NCBI GenBank assembly: GCA_001508155.1
Contig: LGFI01000009.1
Location: forward strand, 25,966 to 89,965
Source: Acetothermia bacterium 64_32
GTDB taxonomy: Bacteria > Bipolaricaulota > Bipolaricaulia > Bipolaricaulales > Bipolaricaulaceae
Length of the DNA stretch: 64,000 nt
Direction of reading: 5' to 3'
Every line of letters starts with the position of its first letter. The stretch's first letter is position 1. The notes below the pieces were generated by a model, which was not told the DNA's origin, ran no database searches, and was given only the letters and a program-made list of their open reading frames with translations. The position numbers and the translations under genes were made by a program. Below, in pieces: positions 45,601 through 52,146 of the stretch.

Positions 45601-45902
45601 TACTCCACCCCTTTATAGAACCGGCGGTCGGCATACCGGCGGAAGTAGGCGAGCCCTTCGGCCAGGTCCGAAAGGCGAGCCTCGGAGAACCGCAGCATCT
45701 CCTCCCGGGGATAGCCCTCGGCGTAGATGGAGGTGAAGGCGCTTCCCAAGGCCTCCAGCACCGCCTTTGGGGTAAGGGACTCCGAGGGGATAAGGATGAT
45801 CTTGTCCTTCTGTCTCCTTTCTTCCTCCCGAATAAGCCCCTTCAGGAGGGGGTCTATCTCCTCCAATGCAAGCAGCCACAGATCTCGCTCATCCACCGCC
45901 AC
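42642..45902 (-). CDS. glyA-gcvT: Serine hydroxymethyltransferase - GcvT-like - aminomethyltransferase fusion
   Basis: A 1086-residue fusion in one frame. Residues 1-473 are GlyA (PLP enzyme, serine + THF to glycine + methylene-THF): SGANANMAIYDALL near 135 and the PLP lysine in FTTHKTLCGPRG (Lys268). Residues 683-1086 are GcvT (T-protein of glycine cleavage): MPLWFSSALEEHRAVRTGAG, DLGHMGCFEV, VVNAANEDVDWEWLK, ICARTGYTGEPLGYELY and LRTEAGLPLYGHEL. Residues 475-640 look like a decayed GcvT-type folate domain: LLVRGGRAQELL, GEARRTLFFDGEGALI, DGYVLFDPEDIYRKVQGPAVV. Two heptamer DNA arrays lie in the linker region. The product should channel one-carbon units between THF-dependent steps. It overlaps the unknown gene upstream by 14 bases. 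Confidence 0.93.
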   Translation of the reverse strand: MAVDERDLWLLALEEIDPLLKGLIREEERRQKDKIILIPSESLTPKAVLEALGSAFTSIYAEGYPREEMLRFSEARLSDLAEGLAYFRRYADRRFYKGVEYADIVEAIACRRAAEAFANDLVSADEIYACVQPLSGANANMAIYDALLSPGDTIMAMDLTQGGHLSHGSPFHQSGRRFKVVPYGVDGRTERLDYDQIKDLAIRHRPKMIIAGYTSYPWAPDWAAFREIADAAGALLLADIAHTAGMAIAGAYPNPVGWADVVMFTTHKTLCGPRGAVILTCDPDLAKAIEQAVFPGAQGGPHVNKFAAIAVAFKLARTEAFKALQRRIVENARALAAALAEQGLRLAYGGTDTHLLVIDLRAIKTPNGKPLMGEIAARVLDLAGLVANKNTIPGDTSAADARGIRYGTPWVTQRGMGKEEMGEIAEITARLLTSIRPFTYQGLMGPLPRGKLPLAVLEEARARVRELVARFSPEPEPVRAGDPAPTALLVRGGRAQELLHEASSAHILSLEPGEARRTLFFDGEGALICEAIVGRLPDDELLRPRLLVLSPPGTMERLRSWLAGLADGYVLFDPEDIYRKVQGPAVVEDIRDALRVTRDGKGIELALDGKRLKVNPDGSVEGVFLGISGDIKELYERHPELFDIKKPYFVGEPLLREILKATRSPLPPGAPPVTRHPSRVIKKTPLNPWHRARKAKMAEFAGYEMPLWFSSALEEHRAVRTGAGLFDLGHMGCFEVAGRYAESFLNLVTTNYAGWLHPGQSQYGFLLDPEGKVIDDLMVYRRDKNRFLLVVNAANEDVDWEWLKAVNSGKVPLDPERPWIGPDGEVELFDLKAEGAEDGRVDLALQGPASRKVLSRLLSPRDRRRLAALKRTEFLELELAGRHVICARTGYTGEPLGYELYVRPQDAEELWGRLLEAGEGFGVLPCGLAARDSLRTEAGLPLYGHELAGQHGIMPHEAGFAPYVKLHKPYFIGRAAYLRALANWSREVVRFRIPPGERPVRAGAGVVDRAGHLIGRVTSCVALEDGQVGMALLWRRNVAVGTQLGFLLGEPPAEGWRIGLRLPLLVWGEVLPRFPERKLLPKVGDE
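43862..43889. repeat. Heptamer array (TGACGCG/TGACGGG x4) inside glyA-gcvT
   Basis: Four tandem 7-base units alternate TGACGCG and TGACGGG on the plus strand. In the protein they encode PVTRHPSR just before the GcvT domain. An inverted array of the same heptamer lies 215 bp away. Confidence 0.7.
44105..44132. repeat. Heptamer array (CGTCACG x4) inside glyA-gcvT
   Basis: Four tandem 7-base units CGTCACG, one reading CGTAACG, in inverse orientation to the array at 43862-43889. In the protein they encode RDALRVTRD. The two arrays bracket the segment coding for residues of about 600 to 672. Confidence 0.7.
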
Positions 45903-47013
45903 TCCTTTCGCGTGATTCTAACCGGATGGGGAGGGGTTGCCATCGGTCACTGTCCTCCGTTTTCCCCTCCCAGGCGAGCTCGCAGGCCAGGTAAAGGCCC
46001 CCGGAGACCAAGGAATGGCCGCCCAAGAGGAACGGGATGGGGGCTGCAAGGCATGCCCGGGCGAGCTCCTTAAGGAATGGGGTTTTGATCCGCTGGGGGA
46101 GGAGCAGGTCGCAGGAGAACCTATCCTCCGGCAGGGGCCACAGGCCGGCAGCGGCCAGGAACACCCGGGTATCCCAGATCACCCCGTCGGCCAGGGTGGA
46201 GAGCCGCTCCACAAGCTGCGAGGGGTCAAGCGGGAAGAGGAGGGACCGGACCTGGCCCTGGGCGGCACGGTTCAAGGCCTCCATCCCCCGCTCTTCCGAG
46301 AGGGCCCGCACCCGGCAGGCAGCCTGCCGGTCCAGCATCCGAAGTGCCTCCCCGCTAACCCGGCCGATGACAAGGAGCTCCCCTCCCGGCCGGGCAAGGA
46401 GCTCCAGTATCGCCCTGGCCCGCTCTTTGGGGATCTGCGCCAGGACCTCGGCGAGCTCCCGCGGGAGGTGGGGGTGCAACGCCAAGACCTGAAGCTCCCC
46501 CGGGGTGTCGATGTCAAGTTGGGTGGCACCCGACCGCTGGAGCTCATAGCAGAGGTAGCCGGCTTCCCACAGCTTCAGCCCCAACGGGTTATCACGGGAA
46601 AGGCCCCCCAACACCTCCAAGGGGGGCGGCTCGATCAAACCGAAGTCCGTGGAGTAGAAGTTGTTAAGGACGGCGTAAGGAGGGGGGGAGGGTTGGCAGC
46701 TGGCTAGCAGGGAAAGCTGCCTCTTAGAAAGCAAAAACCCGCTTCCGGAGGAGAAGTAAAGAAGCCTTTGGGGCCTTAGGGCCCTCAATATGGAAACAAG
46801 GCGGGTTCCGAAGTGCCAGCTCCCCGGCGGGTCGGCGAGCACCTCCACCGGGAGGTCCCCCCACGCCCCCGGGGTCCGGGTGGCCACCACCACCCGGCTG
46901 ACCTCGGGGACTTCGCACAACCTGCGGGCTAGCTCCCGGCCGGCGGCGGTTTGGGCGGCGGCCACCAGTCCCCTCCCCCCCTTGTGCAAGAGGAGGGCCA
47001 GGGCCTGGGGCAT
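45889..47013 (-). CDS. Uncharacterised protein with a possible CofC/MobA-like nucleotidyltransferase fold
   Basis: I do not recognise a named family for this 374-residue protein. The first 170 residues alternate strands and helices with VSRVVVATRTPGAWGDLPVEV, RLLYFSSGSGFLL, YAVLNNFYSTDFGLI and QLDIDTPGELQVLAL. The last resembles the D-x-DTP-x-DL signature of MobA/CofC-type NTP transferases, but the usual N-terminal G-G/K loop is absent. The second half contains ELLVIGRVSGEALRML and a final FLLGGHSLVSGGLYLACEL. It is cytosolic, with no signal or membrane helix. It starts 3 bases after rpsR and overlaps glyA-gcvT by 14, with no own ribosome site, so it is coupled to ribosomal-protein genes. Confidence 0.75.
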   Translation of the reverse strand: MPQALALLLHKGGRGLVAAAQTAAGRELARRLCEVPEVSRVVVATRTPGAWGDLPVEVLADPPGSWHFGTRLVSILRALRPQRLLYFSSGSGFLLSKRQLSLLASCQPSPPPYAVLNNFYSTDFGLIEPPPLEVLGGLSRDNPLGLKLWEAGYLCYELQRSGATQLDIDTPGELQVLALHPHLPRELAEVLAQIPKERARAILELLARPGGELLVIGRVSGEALRMLDRQAACRVRALSEERGMEALNRAAQGQVRSLLFPLDPSQLVERLSTLADGVIWDTRVFLAAAGLWPLPEDRFSCDLLLPQRIKTPFLKELARACLAAPIPFLLGGHSLVSGGLYLACELAWEGKTEDSDRWQPLPIRLESRERSGGG

Positions 47014-47016
47014 GGC

Positions 47017-47229
47017 TTAGGGGTTGATCTCGTAGGGCAACAGCGCCAGCTTCCTGGCGCGGTTGATCTCCACAGCCAGCCTGTGCTGATGCTTGGCACA
47101 AAGGTGGGTGATCCGGCGGGAGAGGATCTTCCCGCGGCGGTTCATGAACTGCCGCAGCACTTCCGGCTTCTTGTAGTCGAACTCCAGGCCTTGATGACAG
47201 GCTCGGCATACACGCTTCTTCTTCTGCAT
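47017..47229 (-). CDS. rpsR: 30S ribosomal protein S18
   Basis: Small-subunit ribosomal protein of about 70 residues that binds next to S6 on the platform. A CRACHQ start, the YKKPEVLRQFMNRRGKILSRR core and AVEINRARKLALLPYEI at the end are diagnostic. The extra Cys/His (CRACHQ, LCAKHQ) suggests the zinc-binding C+ form. The start is uncertain: TTG 47235 has a well-spaced AGGAGGT, while ATG 47229 lies two codons later. It is third in the rpsF-ssb-rpsR operon. Confidence 0.97.
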   Translation of the reverse strand: MQKKKRVCRACHQGLEFDYKKPEVLRQFMNRRGKILSRRITHLCAKHQHRLAVEINRARKLALLPYEINP

Positions 47230-47231
47230 GA

Positions 47232-47645
47232 TCAAAACGGTACCTCCTCTTCAGGGGGGGTATCTGGGGTATCGTCGGGAGGGGGCTCACTTTCGAACTC
47301 GGCTTCTTGGGGTTTTGGTCCCAGGAAGTGGACGCTTTGGGCCACCACCTCGGCGATCCGGCGCCGTTCGCCGTTCTGTGTCTCGAAGGACCGGATGCGG
47401 AGCCGGCCGTCGATCCCCACCAGACGCCCTTTCTGCAAGTAAGCGGCGCAGTTCTCCGCTTGTTTGCCCCACGCCACGATTGGCACGAAGGTGGTCTCCT
47501 CCTCCCAGGTACTGGACTCCGGGTTCAGCCACCGGCGGTTGACGGCGATGCGGAAGTTCACCACGGCCCGCCCCGACTGGGTATAACGGAGCTCGGGGTC
47601 GGCGGCAAGACGTCCGGTAAGCAGCACCCGGTTGAGGTCGGACAT
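47232..47645 (-). CDS. ssb: Single-stranded DNA-binding protein
   Basis: Protects and organises single-stranded DNA in replication and repair. The 137-residue protein has the OB fold (LNRVLLTGRLAADPELRYT, FRIAVNRRW, FVPIVAWGKQAENCAAYLQKG, VGIDGRLRIRSF). An acidic, disordered tail ends in EEEVPF, close to the DDDIPF tip that binds partner proteins. It lies between rpsF and rpsR, the usual bacterial order. Confidence 0.97.
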   Translation of the reverse strand: MSDLNRVLLTGRLAADPELRYTQSGRAVVNFRIAVNRRWLNPESSTWEEETTFVPIVAWGKQAENCAAYLQKGRLVGIDGRLRIRSFETQNGERRRIAEVVAQSVHFLGPKPQEAEFESEPPPDDTPDTPPEEEVPF

Positions 47646-47646
47646 C

Positions 47647-47949
47647 TCACTTTCCGTTCAGCCGGACCACCTGCCAGCGCAGGATCTCGTCGTCCATCCC
47701 CAGGCGGTTTTCCAGCTCCTTCACCCGGTCGGCCGGCAGGGTGAACGTGACAAGCACGTAGTAACCTTCACGAAAATGCTCGATCTCATAGGCCAGGATC
47801 CTGGGGCCCCATTCGTCAATCCCCTGGACCTGGCCCCCTTGGGACTCGATCACCTGGTTCACGCGCGCGATCTTCCCCCGCCGTCCCTCCTCGTCAAGAT
47901 CGGGGCGCAGGATGTAGAGCATCTCATAGGCGCGGACTTCTCCAGCCAA
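47647..47949 (-). CDS. rpsF: 30S ribosomal protein S6
   Basis: Ribosomal protein of 100 residues, partner of S18. YEMLYILRPDLDEEGR, INQ-like VNQVIESQGG, WGPRILAYEIEHFREGYYVLVTF (seen as WGPRILAYEI and GYYVLVTFTLP) and the end EILRWQVVRLN follow the family. It starts at ATG 47949 with AGGAGGTAGCG and is the first gene of the operon, facing away from HU. Confidence 0.97.
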   Translation of the reverse strand: MAGEVRAYEMLYILRPDLDEEGRRGKIARVNQVIESQGGQVQGIDEWGPRILAYEIEHFREGYYVLVTFTLPADRVKELENRLGMDDEILRWQVVRLNGK

Positions 47950-48055
47950 ACGCTACCTCCTTACTCAGACGGGATCGCAAAGGGTAATTTAGCCCGTTTG
48001 CCAGGGCTTGTCAACCGGTCTTGGGGGGAAACGCCCATGGCAATAGGCAAAGCTC

Positions 48056-48084
48056 TTGACAAGGTGGTCACAAACCACTATAAT
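48056..48084 (+). promoter_or_regulatory. Consensus promoter of the HU gene
   Basis: TTGACA (48056-48061), a 17-base spacer and TATAAT (48079-48084) form a perfect housekeeping promoter. The spacer holds an inverted repeat GTGGT-cacaa-ACCAC ending at the -10, a possible operator. The ribosome site AGGGAGGGGG and GTG 48121 follow. Confidence 0.85.
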
Positions 48085-48120
48085 TGGGCATACTTGTATC
48101 TAGGGAGGGGGTGCTGAAGC

Positions 48121-48444
48121 GTGAACAAGGGAGAGCTGGTCGATCGTCTGGCTGCCAGGACAGGTCTTACGAAGAAGGATGCGCGCAAGGCTTTGGATGC
48201 CACCATTGACATCATCACCGAGGCGCTGACGGACAACGAGGAGGTACTGCTTACCGGGTTTGGCAAGTTCGAGGTGCGGGCCCGTAAGCGTTCGCAGCGC
48301 ATCAACCCGCAGACGCAGAAGCGGATTACGGTGCCGGAGAAGGTGGTGCCGGCGTTCAAGCCCGGCAAGAACCTGAAGGATCTTGTGGGAAAGAGGCTAA
48401 AGGCGGTTTCGGAGCGGGGTGAGCTTAAGGTTAAGAAGGCTTAA
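48121..48444 (+). CDS. hup: HU-family DNA-binding protein
   Basis: Nucleoid protein of 107 residues that bends DNA as a dimer. NKGELVDRLAARTGLTKKDA at the start, LTGFGKFEVRARKRSQRINPQT in the centre (LTGFGKFEV, RKRSQRINPQT) with the beta-arm, and VPAFKPGKNLKDLV near residue 78 are canonical. A 17-residue basic extension (KRLKAVSERGELKVKKA) follows the normal end, which may strengthen DNA binding. It has the strongest promoter in the window and its own terminator, so it is a highly expressed single gene. Confidence 0.97.
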   Translation: MNKGELVDRLAARTGLTKKDARKALDATIDIITEALTDNEEVLLTGFGKFEVRARKRSQRINPQTQKRITVPEKVVPAFKPGKNLKDLVGKRLKAVSERGELKVKKA

Positions 48445-48473
48445 GGGGCCTTCCTCCGGGGAAGCAGGTGCGG

Positions 48474-48509
48474 GGGGCGGCCTGGGGAGAAGGTGGTCGC
48501 CCCTTTTTT
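48474..48509 (+). terminator. Rho-independent terminator after HU
   Basis: GGGGCGGCC (48474-48482) pairs with GGTCGCCCC (48495-48503), 9 bp with one G-U, followed directly by six Ts (48504-48509). It lies 30 bases after the HU stop. Confidence 0.85.
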
Positions 48510-48514
48510 CCTAC

Positions 48515-48543
48515 TTGACCAAGACCTGTGTCTTGGCTAAGCT
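48515..48543 (+). promoter_or_regulatory. Promoter with an inverted repeat in its spacer, before the small ORF
   Basis: TTGACC (48515-48520), a 17-base spacer and TAAGCT (48538-48543). A perfect inverted repeat CCAAGAC-ctgt-GTCTTGG (48519-48536) fills the spacer and touches the -35. A protein bound there would block the promoter. It starts 6 bases after the HU terminator. Confidence 0.55.
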
Positions 48544-48592
48544 GGCTGGTTGTAGGGTAAGCTAAAAACCAGAAGCAAGGAGGTGATGTTCG

Positions 48593-48709
48593 ATGAAGTG
48601 GGGTGGCTATCCGGCACGGAAGCTCCTCTCCGGCAAGTGGGTGTACTACCTGCTGCTGATCCTGAGCGCCGCACTCCTTTCCGGAGCTAGCGAGAAGTGG
48701 CATCCATAG
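48593..48709 (+). CDS. Small 38-residue membrane-type peptide
   Basis: ATG 48593 follows a near-perfect ribosome site AAGGAGGTGAT. The peptide is MKWGGYPARKLLSGKW, then a hydrophobic helix VYYLLLILSAALLSG, then ASEKWHP. That is a basic N-terminus, one membrane helix or uncleaved signal, and a short polar tail. I do not recognise it. It has its own promoter with an operator-like inverted repeat and ends 32 bases before the HD-GYP gene. Possible roles include a signal-peptide precursor, a small membrane regulator or a leader peptide; none is shown. A chance ORF is possible but unlikely given the ribosome site. Confidence 0.5.
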   Translation: MKWGGYPARKLLSGKWVYYLLLILSAALLSGASEKWHP

Positions 48710-48741
48710 CGCTTGGGCAGCGGCCTTTATGGTGAACGGTC

Positions 48742-50022
48742 TTGCAGCTTACAACACGAGCACATGTTTATGTCATTTCGATATGCGCACTTGGGCTTGC
48801 GGCCTGTGGATATTGGGTAAGTAGGTTATCGTTTGCGGGCATTAGCGGGGAAGAGATCATCGCTTCCCTGCTCTTTTTTGTGGCCATAGTGGTGGCCGAC
48901 CTTTTTGCCACCCTCATCCCGGCGTTTCGAAGAGACATTTCAGCCAGTGTAGCATTACACATTGCCACAGTAGTCTCTCTTGGTTCTCCATTGGGCGTCC
49001 TGATTGTCGTGGTCGCTACCTTAGCTTCCGAAATGTATCTTCGTGTGATCAACCCGAATTCGAAGGGGCAAAGGTCTTTATTTATAGCGGAAGTGGTTAC
49101 TTTTAATATTACACAGGTTGCCCTGTCGCTGAGCATAACTGCAAGCTATTTCCTTTTACTGGGAGTGCCAACCGGCTATTTGGCCACAGGTCCAGACTTC
49201 CTGAAGGTTGTGGGGGGGTTTTTTATATTTGTATTTCTTAATTCATCTTTTGTATCGGGTGTAGTGAGTTTGTCCACCAGACAGCCGTTCCGGTATCTCG
49301 CGACCGAGTGGTTTAGGGACTTTTCTGTTCAGTACCTTATACTTTGCATTTCGGCTTTGCTTTTAGTGGTGCTCTACTCCCTTTCCCCATGGCACATGTT
49401 GCTGGGCCTCACGCCCCTTGTTCTCGTGCACCTCTCCTTCCGCAGCTACCTGAAAATTCGGGAGGAGGCGCAGAAGACGTTTGAGAAGGTGGTGGAGCTC
49501 TTGGAGCAGAGGGACCCCTACACAGGGGAGCACTCGGGGGAGGTGGCGGAGCTCGCCGGGGCCATCGCCCAGGAGCTGGGGCTGCGGGGCTCAGAGGTGG
49601 AGATGATCAAGGCCGTGGCCCGCGTGCACGACATCGGGAAGATCGCCGTCCCGGATCGCATCCTCCTCAAGCCGGGAAAGCTCGACCCCGATGAATGGGA
49701 GGTCATGAAACGCCACCCGGACATCGGGGCCGAGCTCCTGAAAGGACTTGAGGTCTACGGCCGCTACGCTGATATCGTGCGCTACGAGCACGAACACTGG
49801 GACGGCTCAGGCTATCCCCAGGGCCTGAAGGGGGAGGAGATCCCCCTACCCGCCCGCATCATCGCCGCGGCCGACGTTTGGCACGCCCTTATCTCCGACC
49901 GCCCCTACCGGCCCGCCTACCCCAAGGAGAAGGCCCTCGACATCATCCGCAGCATGGCCGGCCGGGTCCTGGACCCCAAGGTGGTGGGGGCCCTGCTCCG
50001 GGTGCTAGAAAGGCAAGGATGA
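48742..50022 (+). CDS. HD-GYP domain protein with an N-terminal membrane sensor
   Basis: Inner-membrane protein of 426 residues. About seven hydrophobic helices (residues 8-245) form an integral sensor-like domain resembling MASE-type modules. A short linker helix (FRSYLKIREEAQKTFEKVV) leads to an HD-GYP domain: HSGEVAELAGAIA, VARVHDIGKIAVPD near residue 293, EHEHWDGSGYPQGLKGEEIPLPARI (seen as HEHWDGSGYPQGLKG), and ADVWHALISDRPYR. HD-GYP proteins hydrolyse cyclic-di-GMP. The motif reads HDIGK and GYP intact. The first half is visibly AT-richer than the second. It starts at TTG 48742 with a weak ribosome site and overlaps the next gene by ATGA. Confidence 0.9.
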   Translation: MQLTTRAHVYVISICALGLAACGYWVSRLSFAGISGEEIIASLLFFVAIVVADLFATLIPAFRRDISASVALHIATVVSLGSPLGVLIVVVATLASEMYLRVINPNSKGQRSLFIAEVVTFNITQVALSLSITASYFLLLGVPTGYLATGPDFLKVVGGFFIFVFLNSSFVSGVVSLSTRQPFRYLATEWFRDFSVQYLILCISALLLVVLYSLSPWHMLLGLTPLVLVHLSFRSYLKIREEAQKTFEKVVELLEQRDPYTGEHSGEVAELAGAIAQELGLRGSEVEMIKAVARVHDIGKIAVPDRILLKPGKLDPDEWEVMKRHPDIGAELLKGLEVYGRYADIVRYEHEHWDGSGYPQGLKGEEIPLPARIIAAADVWHALISDRPYRPAYPKEKALDIIRSMAGRVLDPKVVGALLRVLERQG

Positions 50023-50570
50023 TCCTCGTCTGGGGGGCGGTGCTGGGGCTCTTGGTGGGCTGGCTCTCCGGAGGGAGGCTCCACCGGCTCGGGGGCCTGA
50101 GCCTGCGGGGGGGCTGGCTGGTGGGCCTGGCCCTGGTCATCCAAATCCTGATCTTTCCCCTGGGGGGCGGCCGGCCCATCATCCCCTGGGGAACGGTGCC
50201 TCTTCACCTTCTCTCCTACGCGTGCCTTGCCGGGTTCCTCCTCCTCAACCTACGCCACTGGCCGCTTGCCTTCCTGGCCGCCGGCTTGATCGCCAACCTC
50301 CTTGTGATCTCCCTTAACAGCGGCTACATGCCCGCGGATGCAGGCGCGCTTCTTCGGGCCGGGCTCCCCGAGCTGGCGGCCCAGCTCCAGGAGGAAAAAC
50401 ACGTGGGCAACGTGGTTTTGATGGGGGAAGACACCCGCCTGAACTGGCTGGGCGATTGGCTTTACCTCCCGGAGGTGATCCCCCTGGCCACGGCCTTCAG
50501 CCCCGGGGACCTGGCCATCGGGCTGGGGCTTGTGGCATTTTTCCCTTACGCCATGCGAAAGGAGGAGTAG
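50019..50570 (+). CDS. DUF5317 family membrane protein
   Basis: Integral membrane protein of 183 residues with about five hydrophobic helices. LGLLVGWLSGGRLHRL, LALVIQILIFPLG, NSGYMPADAGALLRAG near residue 98 and NWLGDWLYLPEVIPLATAFSPGDL near 140 (seen as NWLGDWLYLP and FSPGDLAIGLG) match the DUF5317 pattern found in Firmicutes and thermophiles. The function is unknown. Its ATG overlaps the HD-GYP stop, so the two may act together at the membrane. Confidence 0.82.
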   Translation: MILVWGAVLGLLVGWLSGGRLHRLGGLSLRGGWLVGLALVIQILIFPLGGGRPIIPWGTVPLHLLSYACLAGFLLLNLRHWPLAFLAAGLIANLLVISLNSGYMPADAGALLRAGLPELAAQLQEEKHVGNVVLMGEDTRLNWLGDWLYLPEVIPLATAFSPGDLAIGLGLVAFFPYAMRKEE

Positions 50571-50817
50571 GGGGGAGCAGGGTTTCCCTCGCCCATGCCG
50601 ATTCGAACGGCGGCCTTCTGGGCCGGGTGCGTTCCCCATCGGCAGGAGGAAACCGATGGACGCATGGACCGGCCTGTCGGGCTGTAAACCCGCACCGGCT
50701 GGCACCAAGCCACGGACTAGCCGCCTTGCGAGGCGGCGCTGCTCCCCCCCGGCGTGCTGGTGTCTCTGGCGGGTGGGGCTTTGGCTTTGGGCCTCAAGCC
50801 CTAGGCTCGTTGGCCGA
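50570..50817 (-). ncRNA. Candidate structured non-coding RNA of unassigned class
   Basis: This 277-base convergent gap (50571-50847) holds no gene but strong secondary structure. An 11-bp helix closes it (GGGGGGAGCAG at 50570-50580 with CTGCTCCCCCC at 50739-50749). Inside are three stacked helices (50621-50626/50669-50674, 50628-50632/50660-50664, 50636-50642/50653-50659) and a 7-bp hairpin GCCGCCT-tgcg-AGGCGGC (50720-50737). A consensus promoter on the minus strand would start transcription near 50817. I do not see conserved cores of RNase P, tmRNA, SRP RNA or common riboswitches, and the fold is branched, unlike 6S. Strand is inferred from the promoter. Confidence 0.5.
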
Positions 50818-50823
50818 GGGCGG

Positions 50824-50851
50824 ATTATAGGCCGCCTTGGCCGCTTGTCAA
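50824..50851 (-). promoter_or_regulatory. Consensus promoter driving the candidate RNA
   Basis: On the minus strand TTGACA (50851-50846) and TATAAT (50829-50824) are both perfect, with a 16-base spacer. It lies at the very 3' end of asnS and points into the gap between convergent genes, where no protein gene follows. Confidence 0.7.
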
Positions 50852-52143
50852 GGGTACAGCCGGTCGAGCAACCGCGGGAAGGGGATGGTCTCCCGGATGT
50901 GCCGGGTGCCGGCGATCCAGGCCACCGTCCGCTCCACTCCCAGGCCAAACCCCGAGTGGGGCACAGAGCCGTACCGCCTTAGGTCGATGTACCACTCGTA
51001 GGGCTCCCTGGGAAGCTCGTACTCCGAAAGCTGCTCCAGGAGTTCTTCCTCTGTGTCCACCCTTTGGGAGCCGCCGATGATCTCCCCGTAACCCTCCGGG
51101 GCAATGAGGTCGGCGCAAAGGGCGAGGGAAGGGTCGTCCGGGGCGCGCTTCATGTAAAAGGGCTTGATCCCTTTGGGGAAGCGCTCCACGAACACGGGGC
51201 GGCCGAAGTGGGCGGAAAGGGCGTCCTCGGCCGGGGCGCCGAAGTCGTCCCCGTGCTCCATCTCCACCCCATGGCTGCGCACTATCTCCACCGCCTCCGC
51301 GTAGGTCACCCGGGCGAACGGCCCCTTGACCTGGGAGAGGAGCACCTCAGGGTCGCGCTCCAGGGCCTCAAGCTCCCGCCTCCGGTCCTCCACCACGAAC
51401 TCCACGATGTAGCGCACCAGGTCCTCTTGGAGCTGGAGGTTCCCTTCGTGCTCCAGGAAGGCCACCTCGGCCTCGGCCATCCAGAACTCCGTGAGGTGCC
51501 TTCGGGTCTTCGATTTTTCGGCCCGGAATACGGGGCCGATCCAGTACACCTTGCCCAGGGCCATGCAGGTGGCCTCAAGGTAAAGCTGGCCGGACTGGGA
51601 AAGATAGGCGGTGCGGCCGAAGTAGTCCAAGGGGAACAGGGTGGTGGTCCCCTCCACCGCCGTGCCCACGAGCACCGGGGCCTCGGTGGCCACAAAGCCC
51701 CTCTCCCGGAAGAACTGGCGGATGGCCCATAGGACTGAGTCCCTGATCCTGAGGAGGGGGACCTGTCTTCGCATCCTGATCCACAGGTGCCGCCGGTCCA
51801 TGAGGAACCCCACCCCGTGTTCTTTTAAGCCGATGGGGAAGGGATCCTTGGGGATGTGGACCGGCTCTATCTTCTTTACGGAAAGCTCGTACCCCCCTGG
51901 GGCACGGGGGTCCGCCCGCACCGTCCCCCACATCTTAAGGGAGCTTTCCTGCGGGAGGCGCTCGGCGAGGTCGAAGGTGTCCGCCTCGGCCTCAGGGGTG
52001 ACCACCCCTTGGACCAGGCCGGTCCCGTCCCGTACGATCACGAACCGCACCTTCCCCGAGGAGCGCTTATTGAACAGCCACCCCTGGAGGAGCACCTCTT
52101 CCCCCACGTGGCGGCCCAGCTCCTCTATGTAAACCGGCTGCAT
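50848..52143 (-). CDS. asnS: Asparaginyl-tRNA synthetase
   Basis: Class IIb aminoacyl-tRNA synthetase of 431 residues. The N-terminal OB fold binds the anticodon (GEEVLLQGWLFNKRSSGKVRF). The catalytic domain has FFRERGFVATEAPVLVG, the motif 2 region GPVFRAEKSKTRRHLTEF near residue 205 and motif 3 GFGLGVERTVAWIAG near 398. SQSGQLYLEA and HLTEFWMAEAE match AsnRS rather than AspRS (which has larger insertions). The start is ATG 52143, 3 bases after the zinc-ribbon gene. Confidence 0.95.
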   Translation of the reverse strand: MQPVYIEELGRHVGEEVLLQGWLFNKRSSGKVRFVIVRDGTGLVQGVVTPEAEADTFDLAERLPQESSLKMWGTVRADPRAPGGYELSVKKIEPVHIPKDPFPIGLKEHGVGFLMDRRHLWIRMRRQVPLLRIRDSVLWAIRQFFRERGFVATEAPVLVGTAVEGTTTLFPLDYFGRTAYLSQSGQLYLEATCMALGKVYWIGPVFRAEKSKTRRHLTEFWMAEAEVAFLEHEGNLQLQEDLVRYIVEFVVEDRRRELEALERDPEVLLSQVKGPFARVTYAEAVEIVRSHGVEMEHGDDFGAPAEDALSAHFGRPVFVERFPKGIKPFYMKRAPDDPSLALCADLIAPEGYGEIIGGSQRVDTEEELLEQLSEYELPREPYEWYIDLRRYGSVPHSGFGLGVERTVAWIAGTRHIRETIPFPRLLDRLYP

Positions 52144-52146
52144 AAC

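Noticed and set aside
50570..50750. 6S RNA, RNase P RNA, tmRNA or cobalamin riboswitch as identity of the structured gap
   Set aside because: The fold is branched rather than rod-like (against 6S), and I cannot find the RNase P GAGGAAAGUC core, a tmRNA resume frame with TTCGA arm pairing, or the B12 box.
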